Shown in pieces: positions 36,644-45,016 of a stretch of DNA of 64,000 nt. Below the pieces are notes generated by a model, which worked only from the letters and a program-made list of their open reading frames with translations, had not been told where the DNA came from and ran no database searches. The DNA is taken from NCBI RefSeq assembly GCF_035013165.1, contig NZ_JAYGJQ010000003.1, positions 1 through 64,000 of the forward strand. The letters are read 5' to 3'. Position 1 is the first letter of the stretch; the number at the start of each line of letters is the position of its first letter. The position numbers and the translations under genes are program-made. This DNA is from Bacteriovorax sp. PP10. GTDB taxonomy: Bacteria > Bdellovibrionota > Bacteriovoracia > Bacteriovoracales > Bacteriovoracaceae.

Positions 36644-37297
36644 TTAAGAATTAACATTAATTAAAGTAAAAGCAGTGAGAGACATAATTCCTTGGGCCTG
36701 CATTTTATCACTGGTTGCGACTTCAATGTTTTCTGAATTGGTATGGAGAGTGATTCCCATTTTTTTATAAGCAGTGATGATTTCAGCTTTAGGGATTTTA
36801 TGAGGAGGACCGTAATCAAATGATCCGTTATGATCGATTGAAAATAAAAGTAGGATTGAGCGTTGATTAATCAGCTTTGAAATATGTTCATAGTAGCGAG
36901 GTCTGTCGGCCCTATTAAAAACGACCTGGCTGGCGCGATCAAATAAAACATCAAAAGGTTTTTCTGTCGTGAAATTAAAAAAATCCATCGCATGAAAAGT
37001 TAAGTTATCTGCAAAAAAGCTGTAGCCGTGTTTTTTATAAGGGATATTGTTTTCTTCAAAAAAGCTGATGACAGCAGGTTCCCAAAATTCAATGGCCGTC
37101 ACATGAGCACCTTTTTCTAAGAAAAAAAGAATGTCTTTGGTTTTTCCAGCAAGAGGAATAAGAACAGACTTACCTTTGAGGTCAATATCCTTAAAGTATT
37201 TAACCATCTCAGAATTATAATTATTCTGATGGAATCTGATTGTTCCTTCATCCCAGACTTGTGACCAAAATTCTAATGGTGTTGTTGTTTTTTCCAT
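36644..37297 (-). CDS. TPMT-like S-adenosylmethionine methyltransferase
   Basis: 217 residues. The thiopurine S-methyltransferase group pattern is visible: WSQVWDEGTIRFHQNNYN at the start, motif I LIPLAGKTKDILFFLEKG, motif II VTAIEFWEPAV, and FDVLFDRAS for motif IV. Bacterial TPMT homologues methylate selenium, tellurium or thiol/thiopurine compounds. Soluble, cytoplasmic. It is 25 bases downstream of the Ntn hydrolase gene on the same strand and probably co-transcribed. Confidence 0.85.
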   Translation of the reverse strand: MEKTTTPLEFWSQVWDEGTIRFHQNNYNSEMVKYFKDIDLKGKSVLIPLAGKTKDILFFLEKGAHVTAIEFWEPAVISFFEENNIPYKKHGYSFFADNLTFHAMDFFNFTTEKPFDVLFDRASQVVFNRADRPRYYEHISKLINQRSILLLFSIDHNGSFDYGPPHKIPKAEIITAYKKMGITLHTNSENIEVATSDKMQAQGIMSLTAFTLINVNS

Positions 37298-37321
37298 AAA
37301 GGAGAGAGTAGCCTAGAGATT

Positions 37322-38944
37322 CTAGGCCGTCATGATATAAATAATATCCAGAATATCAATTCTTGGCACAATCATCCCTTTGTTAGAAATATGGAAAACC
37401 GCACGAGGGATTTTTAACTCGCGTTGATAAAGTTCGCGTAGTTTTTTTGTCTCAATCTTGTCTTCTTCCATGCTAGGAGGCATTTTTAAAATGCGCTCCA
37501 GCCTTCCAATAAATAGTAGGCAGTGATCGTTTAAATAAGGCGGTAGTTTATCTTCAAAGTTTTTAAATTCGTTTAAAAGATTTGCCAGCACTTGGGTGTG
37601 ACTTTCATATAAATACTGAGCGATTAAGAAATAGAACTCAGCAATCTTTTTTTCCGGGTAATTGTCTAGGTGGTCAATGGCCATTTGCAGATTATGATAA
37701 ATCTTAGATGAGTCGTGAGCGTCAAAACCTTTTTGGGCCTCCATCATTGCGTGGAGACCTTCGTGGTACTCAGGATCAAAGCTTGGCATCTTTTTGGTTT
37801 TCACGGGAGCTTGAGTCGCACGTGAGAAGGCATTGCTGATTTCGATGACTTCGTCTTTATATATTTTCGGAGCAGGGCCACCCATGAACAATGCACTTTT
37901 TGCTGTCGGGTTCATAGTCATTGCACTTAGGCTGCTAAGAGTGATGTTATCTAGTTTAAAATCTTTTAAATCATCACTTTTGATTTTTTGATCAAGGGGA
38001 GTGGTCATCATATGAAGAAGTTCGAGACTGGTTGGTTGAGTCTTTTTCTTGTTCATCAAATTCATGATTTTTTTCGTCGCGATTTCTTCTCTCATGAGAT
38101 TGTATTGATCAAATCCTAATGGAAGAAATTGTCTTTGATTGATGGATTTATCTTCGAGGTGATTACAGAAATAAAGAATTCCTGTTTCCGGAACCTGCAG
38201 TTCATTGATGTAGGGAGTATCACCGCTTAAGTCACACGCCAAAACATCACCGTTTTTAAAAGTCATGTAAAGACACCAGGTCGTAATGGTCTGATGAGCT
38301 TTGACGAATTCGATAATTGATTTTTTATCATTGGCCGTCTGGATCAGTTTGAAAATATATTCAAAGATCGAGAGCCCTTGGGTGTTAAAGACATTGGTAA
38401 ATTTCTGGTGAAGAGCGATCGTCAGGCCATCTTCTGTCATCAGCGTGATTGAAGGGTAAGGAATCCCTACAGAGCCAAATCCAAGCGTCCTGGGCATTCC
38501 TGTAACGTCGTAAGAGATCGCACGTTCATAAGTGTCAAAAGAGCCTTGTAAAGGGAAGTCGAGGATGCGTCCGTGAACCACTTCTCCTATTTCATTTCTC
38601 ATCATAAAGCTCGAGCAGCCTAAGTTTCCTTTCATAAATCCAGGGGCCCACTTACTCATGCAGCTGACGAGTTCGGGAATCAGCATTGTGTAAGCACATT
38701 CTTCAAGTGGTAATCCCAGTCCTTCAGCATAAGACTTTAGGTGACGGAAATTATCTGGTTTTTTGAGCATGGAATTTTTAATGACGGCCTTTCCCACTTC
38801 CTGAATCACCATATTCGCCGGTTTCCAGGGAGTTCGAAGCATCATCTTTACGTCGTGGTGGACAAGTTTTCCGGCTTCACGGTCCTTGAGTCCCAATTGG
38901 TAAAAGTTTTCGTCAATATCGCCGATCAGAGTAATAAGATCCAT
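37322..38944 (-). CDS. Ntn-hydrolase-type protein (C45/choloylglycine hydrolase-like)
   Basis: 540 residues. The centre reads GNLGCSSFMMRNEIGEVVHGRILDFP with C110 placed as the N-terminal nucleophile of C45/acyltransferase and acid-ceramidase-like Ntn enzymes, followed by SITLMTEDGLTIALHQKF and ALACDLSG-type strands (DVLACDLSGD). Such enzymes hydrolyse linear amide bonds after autoproteolysis exposes the cysteine. No signal peptide is seen, so it is cytoplasmic. The C-terminal 170 residues are helical and not part of the enzyme fold. Substrate unknown. Confidence 0.75.
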   Translation of the reverse strand: MDLITLIGDIDENFYQLGLKDREAGKLVHHDVKMMLRTPWKPANMVIQEVGKAVIKNSMLKKPDNFRHLKSYAEGLGLPLEECAYTMLIPELVSCMSKWAPGFMKGNLGCSSFMMRNEIGEVVHGRILDFPLQGSFDTYERAISYDVTGMPRTLGFGSVGIPYPSITLMTEDGLTIALHQKFTNVFNTQGLSIFEYIFKLIQTANDKKSIIEFVKAHQTITTWCLYMTFKNGDVLACDLSGDTPYINELQVPETGILYFCNHLEDKSINQRQFLPLGFDQYNLMREEIATKKIMNLMNKKKTQPTSLELLHMMTTPLDQKIKSDDLKDFKLDNITLSSLSAMTMNPTAKSALFMGGPAPKIYKDEVIEISNAFSRATQAPVKTKKMPSFDPEYHEGLHAMMEAQKGFDAHDSSKIYHNLQMAIDHLDNYPEKKIAEFYFLIAQYLYESHTQVLANLLNEFKNFEDKLPPYLNDHCLLFIGRLERILKMPPSMEEDKIETKKLRELYQRELKIPRAVFHISNKGMIVPRIDILDIIYIMTA

Positions 38945-38974
38945 GGGGATTTTTATCCATTATGAGGAGTGATT

Positions 38975-39214
38975 ATGTTTGATATTGTAAATGATGTTGG
39001 TAGTGGAAGCAATCAGTGGTTGAATATCTTTCTTCTAATTGCGGCCGTAACAAGAGTCTATTTAGAAATTATCAAATATGATTTTACTGCACTACCACTT
39101 ACATCGGGAATGTTTAAAGGGAATAAAGAACAAGCACAGAAATTCCATAGAAACGGATTGTACTTGAGTCTGGGTTATATTGTGCTATCTGCACCTTTTA
39201 CACTTTTTGCGTGA
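38975..39214 (+). CDS. Small inner-membrane protein, about 79 residues
   Basis: Two hydrophobic segments (about 13-30 and 59-77) separated by a hydrophilic loop (KGNKEQAQKFHRNG). The ATG at 38975 has AGGAG five bases upstream; a GTG two codons earlier is part of that ribosome site. The strong ribosome site and its position divergent from the Ntn hydrolase make it a real gene. Its 3' end overlaps the convergent gene at 39175 by 40 bases. Function unknown. Confidence 0.7.
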   Translation: MFDIVNDVGSGSNQWLNIFLLIAAVTRVYLEIIKYDFTALPLTSGMFKGNKEQAQKFHRNGLYLSLGYIVLSAPFTLFA

Positions 39215-40338
39215 CGCTCTTCCATCATTTTTTCGAATTCTTTCTGGTAGAGCCCATCGTACATTTCAACCATGTCTAAATACTTCTTTTGCTTCTCAAA
39301 TGATTGTGGAGCAATCAGAACATCTTCTTTGAAACGTTTTCTGATATAAATTTTAATCGAGATTTTTTTGCCGAAACTTTCTTTTCTCTTACGAGTCAGT
39401 AAATTGTCGAGCTGATAAATTTTATTTAAGAATTGTGAGTTCTGTTTCTTCTTAAGCTGAAAAATATCCTGCTCTTTAATATCATTCCATACAACCCATG
39501 GGTCGATATCTTCTCTTAAGATTTTTGTCAGAGTCAGATAGATGGCCGGGTCTGATTCGAAGTTATCTCCCATAAGAACTAACTCATCAGGGATTCCTGT
39601 CATCAGGAGAATATCCAGAAGGTGATTAAGTTTATAAAGGCCTTGTAGCTTTAAGTCTTTGGTTGTGAGTTCACCATCCAGGAATGAAAAGAAATGGCGG
39701 TAGTCTTTTAAAAAAATACCTGCCGAAAAAATATTATTCTTATAAAGCCAGTCTCTCATCGAGTCTTCATAGAAGTGCGGTGAGGCCGAAAGAATAAAGG
39801 GGTGATGGCCACGTTTGATGTAGCGGTGAAGAATCTCCACGCTGCTCATAACGGTAGGGTTTTCTTCCATTGATCTGGTAAGGGATCTGTAAACTTCTTT
39901 TGTCGTAGAGTATTTTGTATCAACTAACGTCTTATCAAAATCACAGATAATAATTTTTTTCGGAGAGAAAATACGAAGCGGGATATAGGTTCCCAGATGT
40001 AATTCTAATCCTGGCTTCTTTTTTGTTTCATAAAGCTGAAGAATTTCGATAGACTCCCGGTCTTTGGTAAGTGGGATCTTAAAATTGAAATTTCCGAAAG
40101 AGTCAGACTCAAATGATTTTTTATAAATTTCTTTTTGATCCTTTGATACCCCAATTATTTTCATAGTGAATTGGTAAGCGTTCAAAAGACGTAAGGCCTG
40201 AATGGGAAATTTGGGAGTGGGAATATCGAGATCAAGGTTTTGTGCCATCAGATTCTCTTTCATAGTAATAGACGCCTTGATGTTGATTGAATCATCAGTG
40301 ACTATTGCTAAAAAATGGACGAGGTGAGGTCTTTTCAT
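39175..40338 (-). CDS. App1/DUF2183-like HAD phosphatase, cytoplasmic
   Basis: 387 residues. An N-terminal domain of about 120 residues (beta-rich, as in App1 proteins) precedes a HAD-like core: IIICDFDKTLVD with D133 and D135, ILSASPHFY, and LMGDNFESDPAIYL. These are the DUF2183 motifs. Unlike the relative at 23548 there is no signal peptide, so this copy acts in the cytosol or at the inner membrane. A Lys/Arg-rich C-terminal 80 residues follow. The start is uncertain: 40338 has a poor ribosome site and in-frame ATGs occur at residues 26 and 31. Confidence 0.8.
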   Translation of the reverse strand: MKRPHLVHFLAIVTDDSINIKASITMKENLMAQNLDLDIPTPKFPIQALRLLNAYQFTMKIIGVSKDQKEIYKKSFESDSFGNFNFKIPLTKDRESIEILQLYETKKKPGLELHLGTYIPLRIFSPKKIIICDFDKTLVDTKYSTTKEVYRSLTRSMEENPTVMSSVEILHRYIKRGHHPFILSASPHFYEDSMRDWLYKNNIFSAGIFLKDYRHFFSFLDGELTTKDLKLQGLYKLNHLLDILLMTGIPDELVLMGDNFESDPAIYLTLTKILREDIDPWVVWNDIKEQDIFQLKKKQNSQFLNKIYQLDNLLTRKRKESFGKKISIKIYIRKRFKEDVLIAPQSFEKQKKYLDMVEMYDGLYQKEFEKMMEERHAKSVKGADSTI

Positions 40339-40404
40339 AAACTGTATTGCTCTCTTACTGGAAGTATAGCAGAATTAAAGAATAGTTAAAAAGGATAATT
40401 GCGA

Positions 40405-41145
40405 ATGGATCATGTTACTCAGACCGTCTACATTGAATATTTAGGCAACGTCGACGTCTACCTGGGAATGGGAATTAAGATTGTCACAGGACTTGTCCTG
40501 GGAAGTTTAGTTGGTTATGACCGCGAACAGAAGATGAAAAACGCGGGGATTAAGACCAACGTTCTTATCTGTTTAGGAGCGACGCTGTATACGGCGATTT
40601 CGATGCTTGGGCACGTCCAGGGCGGCGGAATTGAGTATGACTCGGCCAGAATTCCAGCACAGATTGTATCGGGGATCGGTTTTCTTGGTGCCGGTGCGAT
40701 CATGAAGGATAAAGGAAACATTATCGGTTTAACGACTGCGGCGACTATTTGGGTTGTGGCGTCAATCGGGATGACGATTGGATATGGGTTTCCAGTTATC
40801 GCGACAATTTTTACAATTACGATTTTGTCGGTTTTAAAACTTCTGGGGCCAATCTACCAAGGGTTCGAGTCGACAAAAAATCACAAGTACTACCACATTG
40901 AAATTCTTTCTCACGGTGATATTAAAAATCTGGTTAAAGAAATCGTTTTTAATACGACTGATAGAATTGATGAACTTCACGAGCAGATTATCGATAAGGA
41001 ATCAAACAAACGCCATATCGATTTCTACGTTTATCTACACCCGAAAAAAATGCGCATCATGGGCGATGAACTAAGAGACATCGTGCAAGCTGACCGCGTG
41101 CATTTCCACCAAATTGATAGCAAGGCCGGCCCTTCGGATACGTAA
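40405..41145 (+). CDS. mgtC: MgtC/SapB family membrane protein
   Basis: 246 residues. Four or five membrane helices in the first 145 residues with the family signature LVGYDREQKMKNAGIKTN and GIGFLGAGAIM, followed by a cytosolic C-terminal domain of about 100 residues. MgtC homologues limit F-type ATPase activity or support growth at low magnesium. ATG at 40405 chosen (AAGGA nine bases upstream). No magnesium-transport gene is adjacent. Confidence 0.9.
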   Translation: MDHVTQTVYIEYLGNVDVYLGMGIKIVTGLVLGSLVGYDREQKMKNAGIKTNVLICLGATLYTAISMLGHVQGGGIEYDSARIPAQIVSGIGFLGAGAIMKDKGNIIGLTTAATIWVVASIGMTIGYGFPVIATIFTITILSVLKLLGPIYQGFESTKNHKYYHIEILSHGDIKNLVKEIVFNTTDRIDELHEQIIDKESNKRHIDFYVYLHPKKMRIMGDELRDIVQADRVHFHQIDSKAGPSDT

Positions 41146-41160
41146 GGGCCCCTTAATTTT
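41128..41160 (+). terminator. Terminator at the end of mgtC
   Basis: GGCCCTT (41128-41134) pairs with AAGGGCC (41144-41150) around nine bases, followed by CCTTAATTTTTA. The stem includes the mgtC stop codon. The convergent gene ends at 41160. Confidence 0.65.
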
Positions 41161-42350
41161 TATGCTTTATTGATTTTGAAAGTCAGGATTCCATCACTGT
41201 AGTTTTGAGTGATGTTTTTTGGGCTTAAAAGATCTACTGTGTTCAGTTCTTTACTGAAGAGCTCGCTTCTCGTTGAGCGATTAAGACTTCCATCTTCACC
41301 ATTTAATGAATCAGTGTACTTTCTTGAAAGTGTAATCTTAACCGAGCGGCCTTGAGTCGAAAGATGAATGTTTTCTTTTTCATACTCGGCCACTGGAACC
41401 GACACAGTGACAGTTTTTAAATCTTCCGTCAGTTTGGGATTTAATTTATCCACTCTATAAAAAGGATCTGTCGCTTTATCGTTAAGAATTTTTTTGTCTG
41501 TCGATGTTGAAGCTGTCACCCTTTGAGCGTCTGCTTCAAACTTCGCCGATAAAGTTTTTAAGATTGTATCGTGCTCTTTTACCATGTTTTCATAGCGCAC
41601 CTTAAAGTCTTTTTCTCTTTGAGCAAGCATGTCTTTTTGGTGAGTTTCCTGATATGTTAACTGATCCTGATTCACACGGTTTTGCTCATTGCTTAAGCGC
41701 TTATTTTTTTCCATATCCATAGTCATGAGTTTTTTTAATTCTTCTTTTTGAGTATTAACTTCAGCATTATGAATACGGACATCGCTATCTAGTTTTGTAC
41801 GGAAGTCTTTTTCACTGTCGGCAGCTTTCTGGTTGAATCCGCTGGCAAGAGCGTTGATTTCATACTGAGCATTGCCTTCCAGAATAGTTTTTTCAGATTT
41901 TGATTTGGCCGTGATTTCTTTCACTGCGGCCTGAGTAGACTCAGCGATCGCACGCTGATTTTCCTGCGTGTTGCTGTATTGTTCTTCGAAATTTTCTTCA
42001 AGCTGAGCTTTTAAGTCAGTCAGCTTTTGTTTTTCACTGGTTTTAAGATTTAATTCTTCTTTAGCAACCGTGTTTTGAACCTGTTTTAATTTATCTTGGT
42101 ACCCTTTGATTTTGTCTTCATAGACACCAGAGTCGCTGATCATTCTTTGATTATTGCGATCCAGAGCTTGGATGTACTGATCTTCACCTTCTACGCGGGC
42201 GATTTCGATCTTTTTATCATAAAGCGTATCAAGGTTTTTAATCTCTTGTTGCTTAGACTCGATCTTTTTTTCAATACTTTTATTCATTCTCTTATAAAGA
42301 TCTTCATTTTCTTTAAAAGCTAATGCCTCGGCACTTGTTCCGACTTTCAT
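41160..42350 (-). CDS. Long coiled-coil protein with C-terminal alpha-crystallin-like domain
   Basis: 396 residues from the ATG at 42350 (AGGAG seven bases upstream; ATGA overlap with the preceding gene). Residues about 20-305 are one continuous charged coiled coil rich in Lys, Glu and Gln. Residues about 315-396 look like a small-heat-shock (Hsp20/ACD) beta-sandwich: KTVTVSVPVAEYEKENIHL, VKITLSRKYTD and a final ILTFKINK. No signal peptide. A coil fused to such a domain is an unusual layout; possible roles are structural filament or a chaperone-like anchor. No named family recognised. Confidence 0.8.
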   Translation of the reverse strand: MKVGTSAEALAFKENEDLYKRMNKSIEKKIESKQQEIKNLDTLYDKKIEIARVEGEDQYIQALDRNNQRMISDSGVYEDKIKGYQDKLKQVQNTVAKEELNLKTSEKQKLTDLKAQLEENFEEQYSNTQENQRAIAESTQAAVKEITAKSKSEKTILEGNAQYEINALASGFNQKAADSEKDFRTKLDSDVRIHNAEVNTQKEELKKLMTMDMEKNKRLSNEQNRVNQDQLTYQETHQKDMLAQREKDFKVRYENMVKEHDTILKTLSAKFEADAQRVTASTSTDKKILNDKATDPFYRVDKLNPKLTEDLKTVTVSVPVAEYEKENIHLSTQGRSVKITLSRKYTDSLNGEDGSLNRSTRSELFSKELNTVDLLSPKNITQNYSDGILTFKINKA

Positions 42351-42631
42351 TGAGTAGCTCCTTCCAATTCTTTTCCTTCGCTGATACTGCACACGTCTTT
42401 ATGAGAAGTATTTCCCATGCAAACCCATGAGCGCAATAGATTCACTTCCACTGAGAGTTTCCCACCGTTATAAGCAGCATAGCTGATAGGGTTTAGTGTT
42501 GAAGTGACGACCTGAGCGTTGGGAGGATTTATGTTTTGCACCTTTGATCTGACATAATATTGATAGACTCTGTACTCGCCGAAAACCGGCGTCGTCACTA
42601 GAGTCATCAATATTAAAAGTGCCTTATTCAT
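42347..42631 (-). CDS. Small exported protein in the coiled-coil operon
   Basis: 94 residues with a signal peptide ending at VFG-E (about 18). The mature 76 residues include RVYQYYVRSKVQ, a beta-prone core and a C-terminal pair of cysteines (WVCMGNTSHKDVC) that could form a disulphide. It starts three bases after the gene upstream and overlaps the start of the coiled-coil gene, so the three are translated together. Unknown function. Confidence 0.7.
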   Translation of the reverse strand: MNKALLILMTLVTTPVFGEYRVYQYYVRSKVQNINPPNAQVVTSTLNPISYAAYNGGKLSVEVNLLRSWVCMGNTSHKDVCSISEGKELEGATQ

Positions 42632-42634
42632 TTT

Positions 42635-42946
42635 TTAATGAAGTTCCATTTTCTGATCGAGGATTTTTCCTTCGACTAGTTTAAAGAAAGCTTTAACGAA
42701 GAGTTTTCTATCGTCATCTGTCATCGATAGAAGCACAGTTTTTTTGTGTTCTAGTTGACGGTGTTTTGAAACTTGTTGAAATAGTTTTTTTGCTCGAGCT
42801 CTTTCTTGACCTGTAATTTTTTGAAATCTCTTTTCTTTAATTTCCGGATCGCTTAGCCAAACTTCGTGAAAGAGAGGGAAGTGCCCAGTTGTCCCCAATT
42901 GGATTAAGGCCTTCATTGATTCTTCAGGTCTATAAGAAATATCCAA
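42635..42946 (-). CDS. Small basic helical protein, first gene of the coiled-coil operon
   Basis: About 103 residues starting at TTG 42946 with a perfect AGGAGG five bases upstream; an in-frame GTG at 42973 lies before that site and lacks one. Rich in Lys, Arg and Leu (SDPEIKEKRFQKITGQERARAKKLFQ), no signal peptide, helical throughout. Could bind nucleic acid or the acidic coil. No family recognised. Confidence 0.65.
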   Translation of the reverse strand: MDISYRPEESMKALIQLGTTGHFPLFHEVWLSDPEIKEKRFQKITGQERARAKKLFQQVSKHRQLEHKKTVLLSMTDDDRKLFVKAFFKLVEGKILDQKMELH

Positions 42947-43146
42947 ACAATCCTCCTGATTAGATGGAATCACTCTTGATGAGCGAGTACTCTCTTATGT
43001 TAAGTGATTGTATGAACTTTTTAGGAGAGGGTAACTATTACCGAAATTACAGGCCCCTTTATTTAATCAGGGGTTAGATATCGGTCTTTTTTACTCGGAT
43101 TAATTTTCCTTATAAAATAGTCTCTTTTAATGAACGACTTTTGTTG

Positions 43147-43152
43147 TATAAT
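43147..43152 (+). promoter_or_regulatory. Perfect -10 box TATAAT for the barrel gene
   Basis: TATAAT at 43147-43152 with only a poor -35 about 17 bases upstream. Start near 43159, leader about 50 bases to the ATG at 43211. Confidence 0.5.
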
Positions 43153-43167
43153 GATCAGGTGTGAACA

Positions 43168-43192
43168 TTTTGCCTTAAGAATTGAGGCAAAA
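43168..43192 (+). promoter_or_regulatory. Strong 5' leader hairpin before the barrel gene
   Basis: TTTTGCCTTAA (43168-43178) pairs with TTGAGGCAAAA (43182-43192) with one G-U, around GAA. The stem would lie near the 5' end of the transcript and seven bases before the ribosome site AGGATGG. It may stabilise the message, as leader stems of outer-membrane protein mRNAs do, or gate translation. Confidence 0.5.
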
Positions 43193-43210
43193 AATTACCA
43201 GGATGGTTAT

Positions 43211-44101
43211 ATGTCGAAGTCTCTACTATTTTCATGCGCACTTATCTCAGCATGTTTTATCCCAAGCGCTCATGCACTAGTTGATTATTCAAATACAGTC
43301 GGCGGCTCAGAAGAAAAAGCTCCATCTAATAAGAGTATGCAAAAAATGTCGGCACCATCTAACTCTAGCAGTGGAAGAGGCCTGACGTGGAAATCAGATT
43401 TTTCATTCGCCACAAATTACGAATCAATGGAAATTGGCAGTAATAAATACGGCGTTCTTAATATGAATGCTCACGTTCAAACTCCAGTGAATGTTTTCTT
43501 AGATGCTTCTTACTGGAATGCTAAAGGTGACGAAGGCTCATCAAGTGGTAACCCAAAATTAATTTTAGGATTTAACTGGCTTCGTTTTGGGAGTCCAAGT
43601 GAAGAAGCAAAACTTGATATTTACGGGGGAGTTAAGCTCTCATCAAATTCAACTTTAGGAAGCTCTCGTACAGATAAAGTGGTTGGAGCTGAAACGACAA
43701 AAAGATTTGGAACTTTCGGTGTTGGTATCGGGTACGATATGACTCTTGTAGGAACTCCAAAAAAGAGTGATGAAAATGCTATCGGGAATGTTAGTCGTCT
43801 GACAATCAGTGGTGGCTGGATGGTTTCTGAAGATATTCAGTTTGAAGTTGAAGCAGAGAACTTTTCAATTGCAGCTGCCAGTGATCAAACTCGTACCAAT
43901 CGTTTAAAAGAAAAAGTAAGTTTTTCAACATTATCTCCAAAACTAAATCTGGGATTAGCTCCGGCCGTAAACCTTGAATTAGGGGCCCGTTTTAGAATGA
44001 AAAAAGCAAAAGAAGAGGCCAATCTGCAAGCATCGAAAGTTTTTGACCTTCATGGTGCTTATACGAACTCACTTTTTGCGGGATTAAATATTACTATCTA
44101 A
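43211..44101 (+). CDS. Outer-membrane beta-barrel-like protein
   Basis: About 296 residues from the ATG at 43211, ten bases or less after AGGATGG; an in-frame ATG at 43130 gives a 27-residue leader before the signal peptide and is rejected. Signal peptide ends at AHA-L (about 22). After a Ser/Lys/Pro-rich linker, strands with alternating hydrophobic residues (KLILGFNWLRFG, KLDIYGGVKLSSN, FGVGIGYDMTLV, NLELGARFRM) end at the C-terminus with LFAGLNITI, the pattern of a barrel's last strand. Likely a surface protein or porin-like molecule. Confidence 0.75.
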   Translation: MSKSLLFSCALISACFIPSAHALVDYSNTVGGSEEKAPSNKSMQKMSAPSNSSSGRGLTWKSDFSFATNYESMEIGSNKYGVLNMNAHVQTPVNVFLDASYWNAKGDEGSSSGNPKLILGFNWLRFGSPSEEAKLDIYGGVKLSSNSTLGSSRTDKVVGAETTKRFGTFGVGIGYDMTLVGTPKKSDENAIGNVSRLTISGGWMVSEDIQFEVEAENFSIAAASDQTRTNRLKEKVSFSTLSPKLNLGLAPAVNLELGARFRMKKAKEEANLQASKVFDLHGAYTNSLFAGLNITI

Positions 44102-45010
44102 GTGAAAAGTTTAAACTCGCCGATTTATTTTTGTTCTGAATGTAAAAAGGTCATGGATCATCTTGATGACCTGCTTTTTATAGACGAATACTCTCATAAA
44201 GGATTTTGCTCTGAAGAGTGTATCGAGGATTTCTATTTTCCTCTGATCAAACACTATGAAATGATCGAGCATTCGCTGAGACGCAAACACAATATCGAAA
44301 GTGAGCTTCCTCCGGGAACTATTATCGAAGCAGATGTCGTTGAAGCAGTGTTGGAAAATCCCAGTGAAATTTTTCGCCAGACTAATGAACTCCATGAAAC
44401 ATTTTATAATTTTATAAAGCACTATACTGATTTTTCGGTCATCGTTGTTGCCAGCGTGTACCGCAAAGAAGCGTCCTTTGTTTTTCTTGCTACCAGAACG
44501 AAGTCACAGGCCCTTATAACAGAATTTCGTTATGGTGAACTGGTGATGGACTGGGCAAGGACTGAAGTTGAAGAAGACGAGGAAATCAGCGTTGAGCTTG
44601 AAGCTGACGAGGTGAATGTGGACGAGCATGACGAAGATGAAGACATGATTTTTATCCAGCTCTTGGAAAGTAAAAAATCCAACTTGCTTGCTGAAATTCT
44701 CATGAATAGAAAAGACGATGATATCCCTTTTGAAGACTACACAGGTTATGAATCATGTTTCCAGGAAACATTGGATTCTCCTGATGAGGTTTTTGAAAAG
44801 AAAGATAAAGAAGGCGATATGATATTCACCTACATCAAAGCATTTTCCAGAGGCCGTGAAACTTTCTATTATATTGTGACTTGTTTAAAGCGCATTATGG
44901 AAGCTGAGAATGTGAATGTTTATCCGATTCTTGCGTTGCCGACGATTGATATGGAAATGTGCCAGGAATTTAGAGGGGGCACAAGATTATCAGGCCCCCT
45001 AAAAAATTAA
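44102..45010 (+). CDS. Zinc-ribbon protein with two copies of an unknown module
   Basis: 302 residues, GTG start directly after the stop of the barrel gene. N-terminus: C11/C14 and C36/C40 in CSECKK...FCSEEC, the TRASH/MYM style zinc knuckle. Then two related modules: AVLENPSEIFRQTNE...FIVVASV (about 82-135) and ETLDSPDEVFEKKDKEG...YIVTCLKR (about 220-270), separated by a very acidic linker. The L-x-x-P-x-E-I/V-F signature recalls toxin/nuclease-like PBECR domains but is not sufficient to assign. No signal peptide. Function unknown. Confidence 0.72.
   Translation: MKSLNSPIYFCSECKKVMDHLDDLLFIDEYSHKGFCSEECIEDFYFPLIKHYEMIEHSLRRKHNIESELPPGTIIEADVVEAVLENPSEIFRQTNELHETFYNFIKHYTDFSVIVVASVYRKEASFVFLATRTKSQALITEFRYGELVMDWARTEVEEDEEISVELEADEVNVDEHDEDEDMIFIQLLESKKSNLLAEILMNRKDDDIPFEDYTGYESCFQETLDSPDEVFEKKDKEGDMIFTYIKAFSRGRETFYYIVTCLKRIMEAENVNVYPILALPTIDMEMCQEFRGGTRLSGPLKN
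44974..45000 (+). terminator. GC-rich hairpin at the end of the zinc-ribbon gene
   Basis: AGGGGGC (44974-44980) and GCCCCCT (44994-45000) pair around 13 bases inside the last codons. An A/T tract follows, but the T run expected downstream is missing on both strands, so a Rho-independent terminator is doubtful. Confidence 0.3.
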
Positions 45011-45016
45011 ATTAGA

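Noticed and set aside
43053-43072. CCCCT/AGGGG hairpin upstream of the barrel gene.
   Set aside because: Short stem, no T run, and no gene ends there.
43130-43210. Longer start for the barrel gene.
   Set aside because: The added 27 residues precede the signal peptide, overlap the TATAAT promoter and the leader hairpin, and have no ribosome site.
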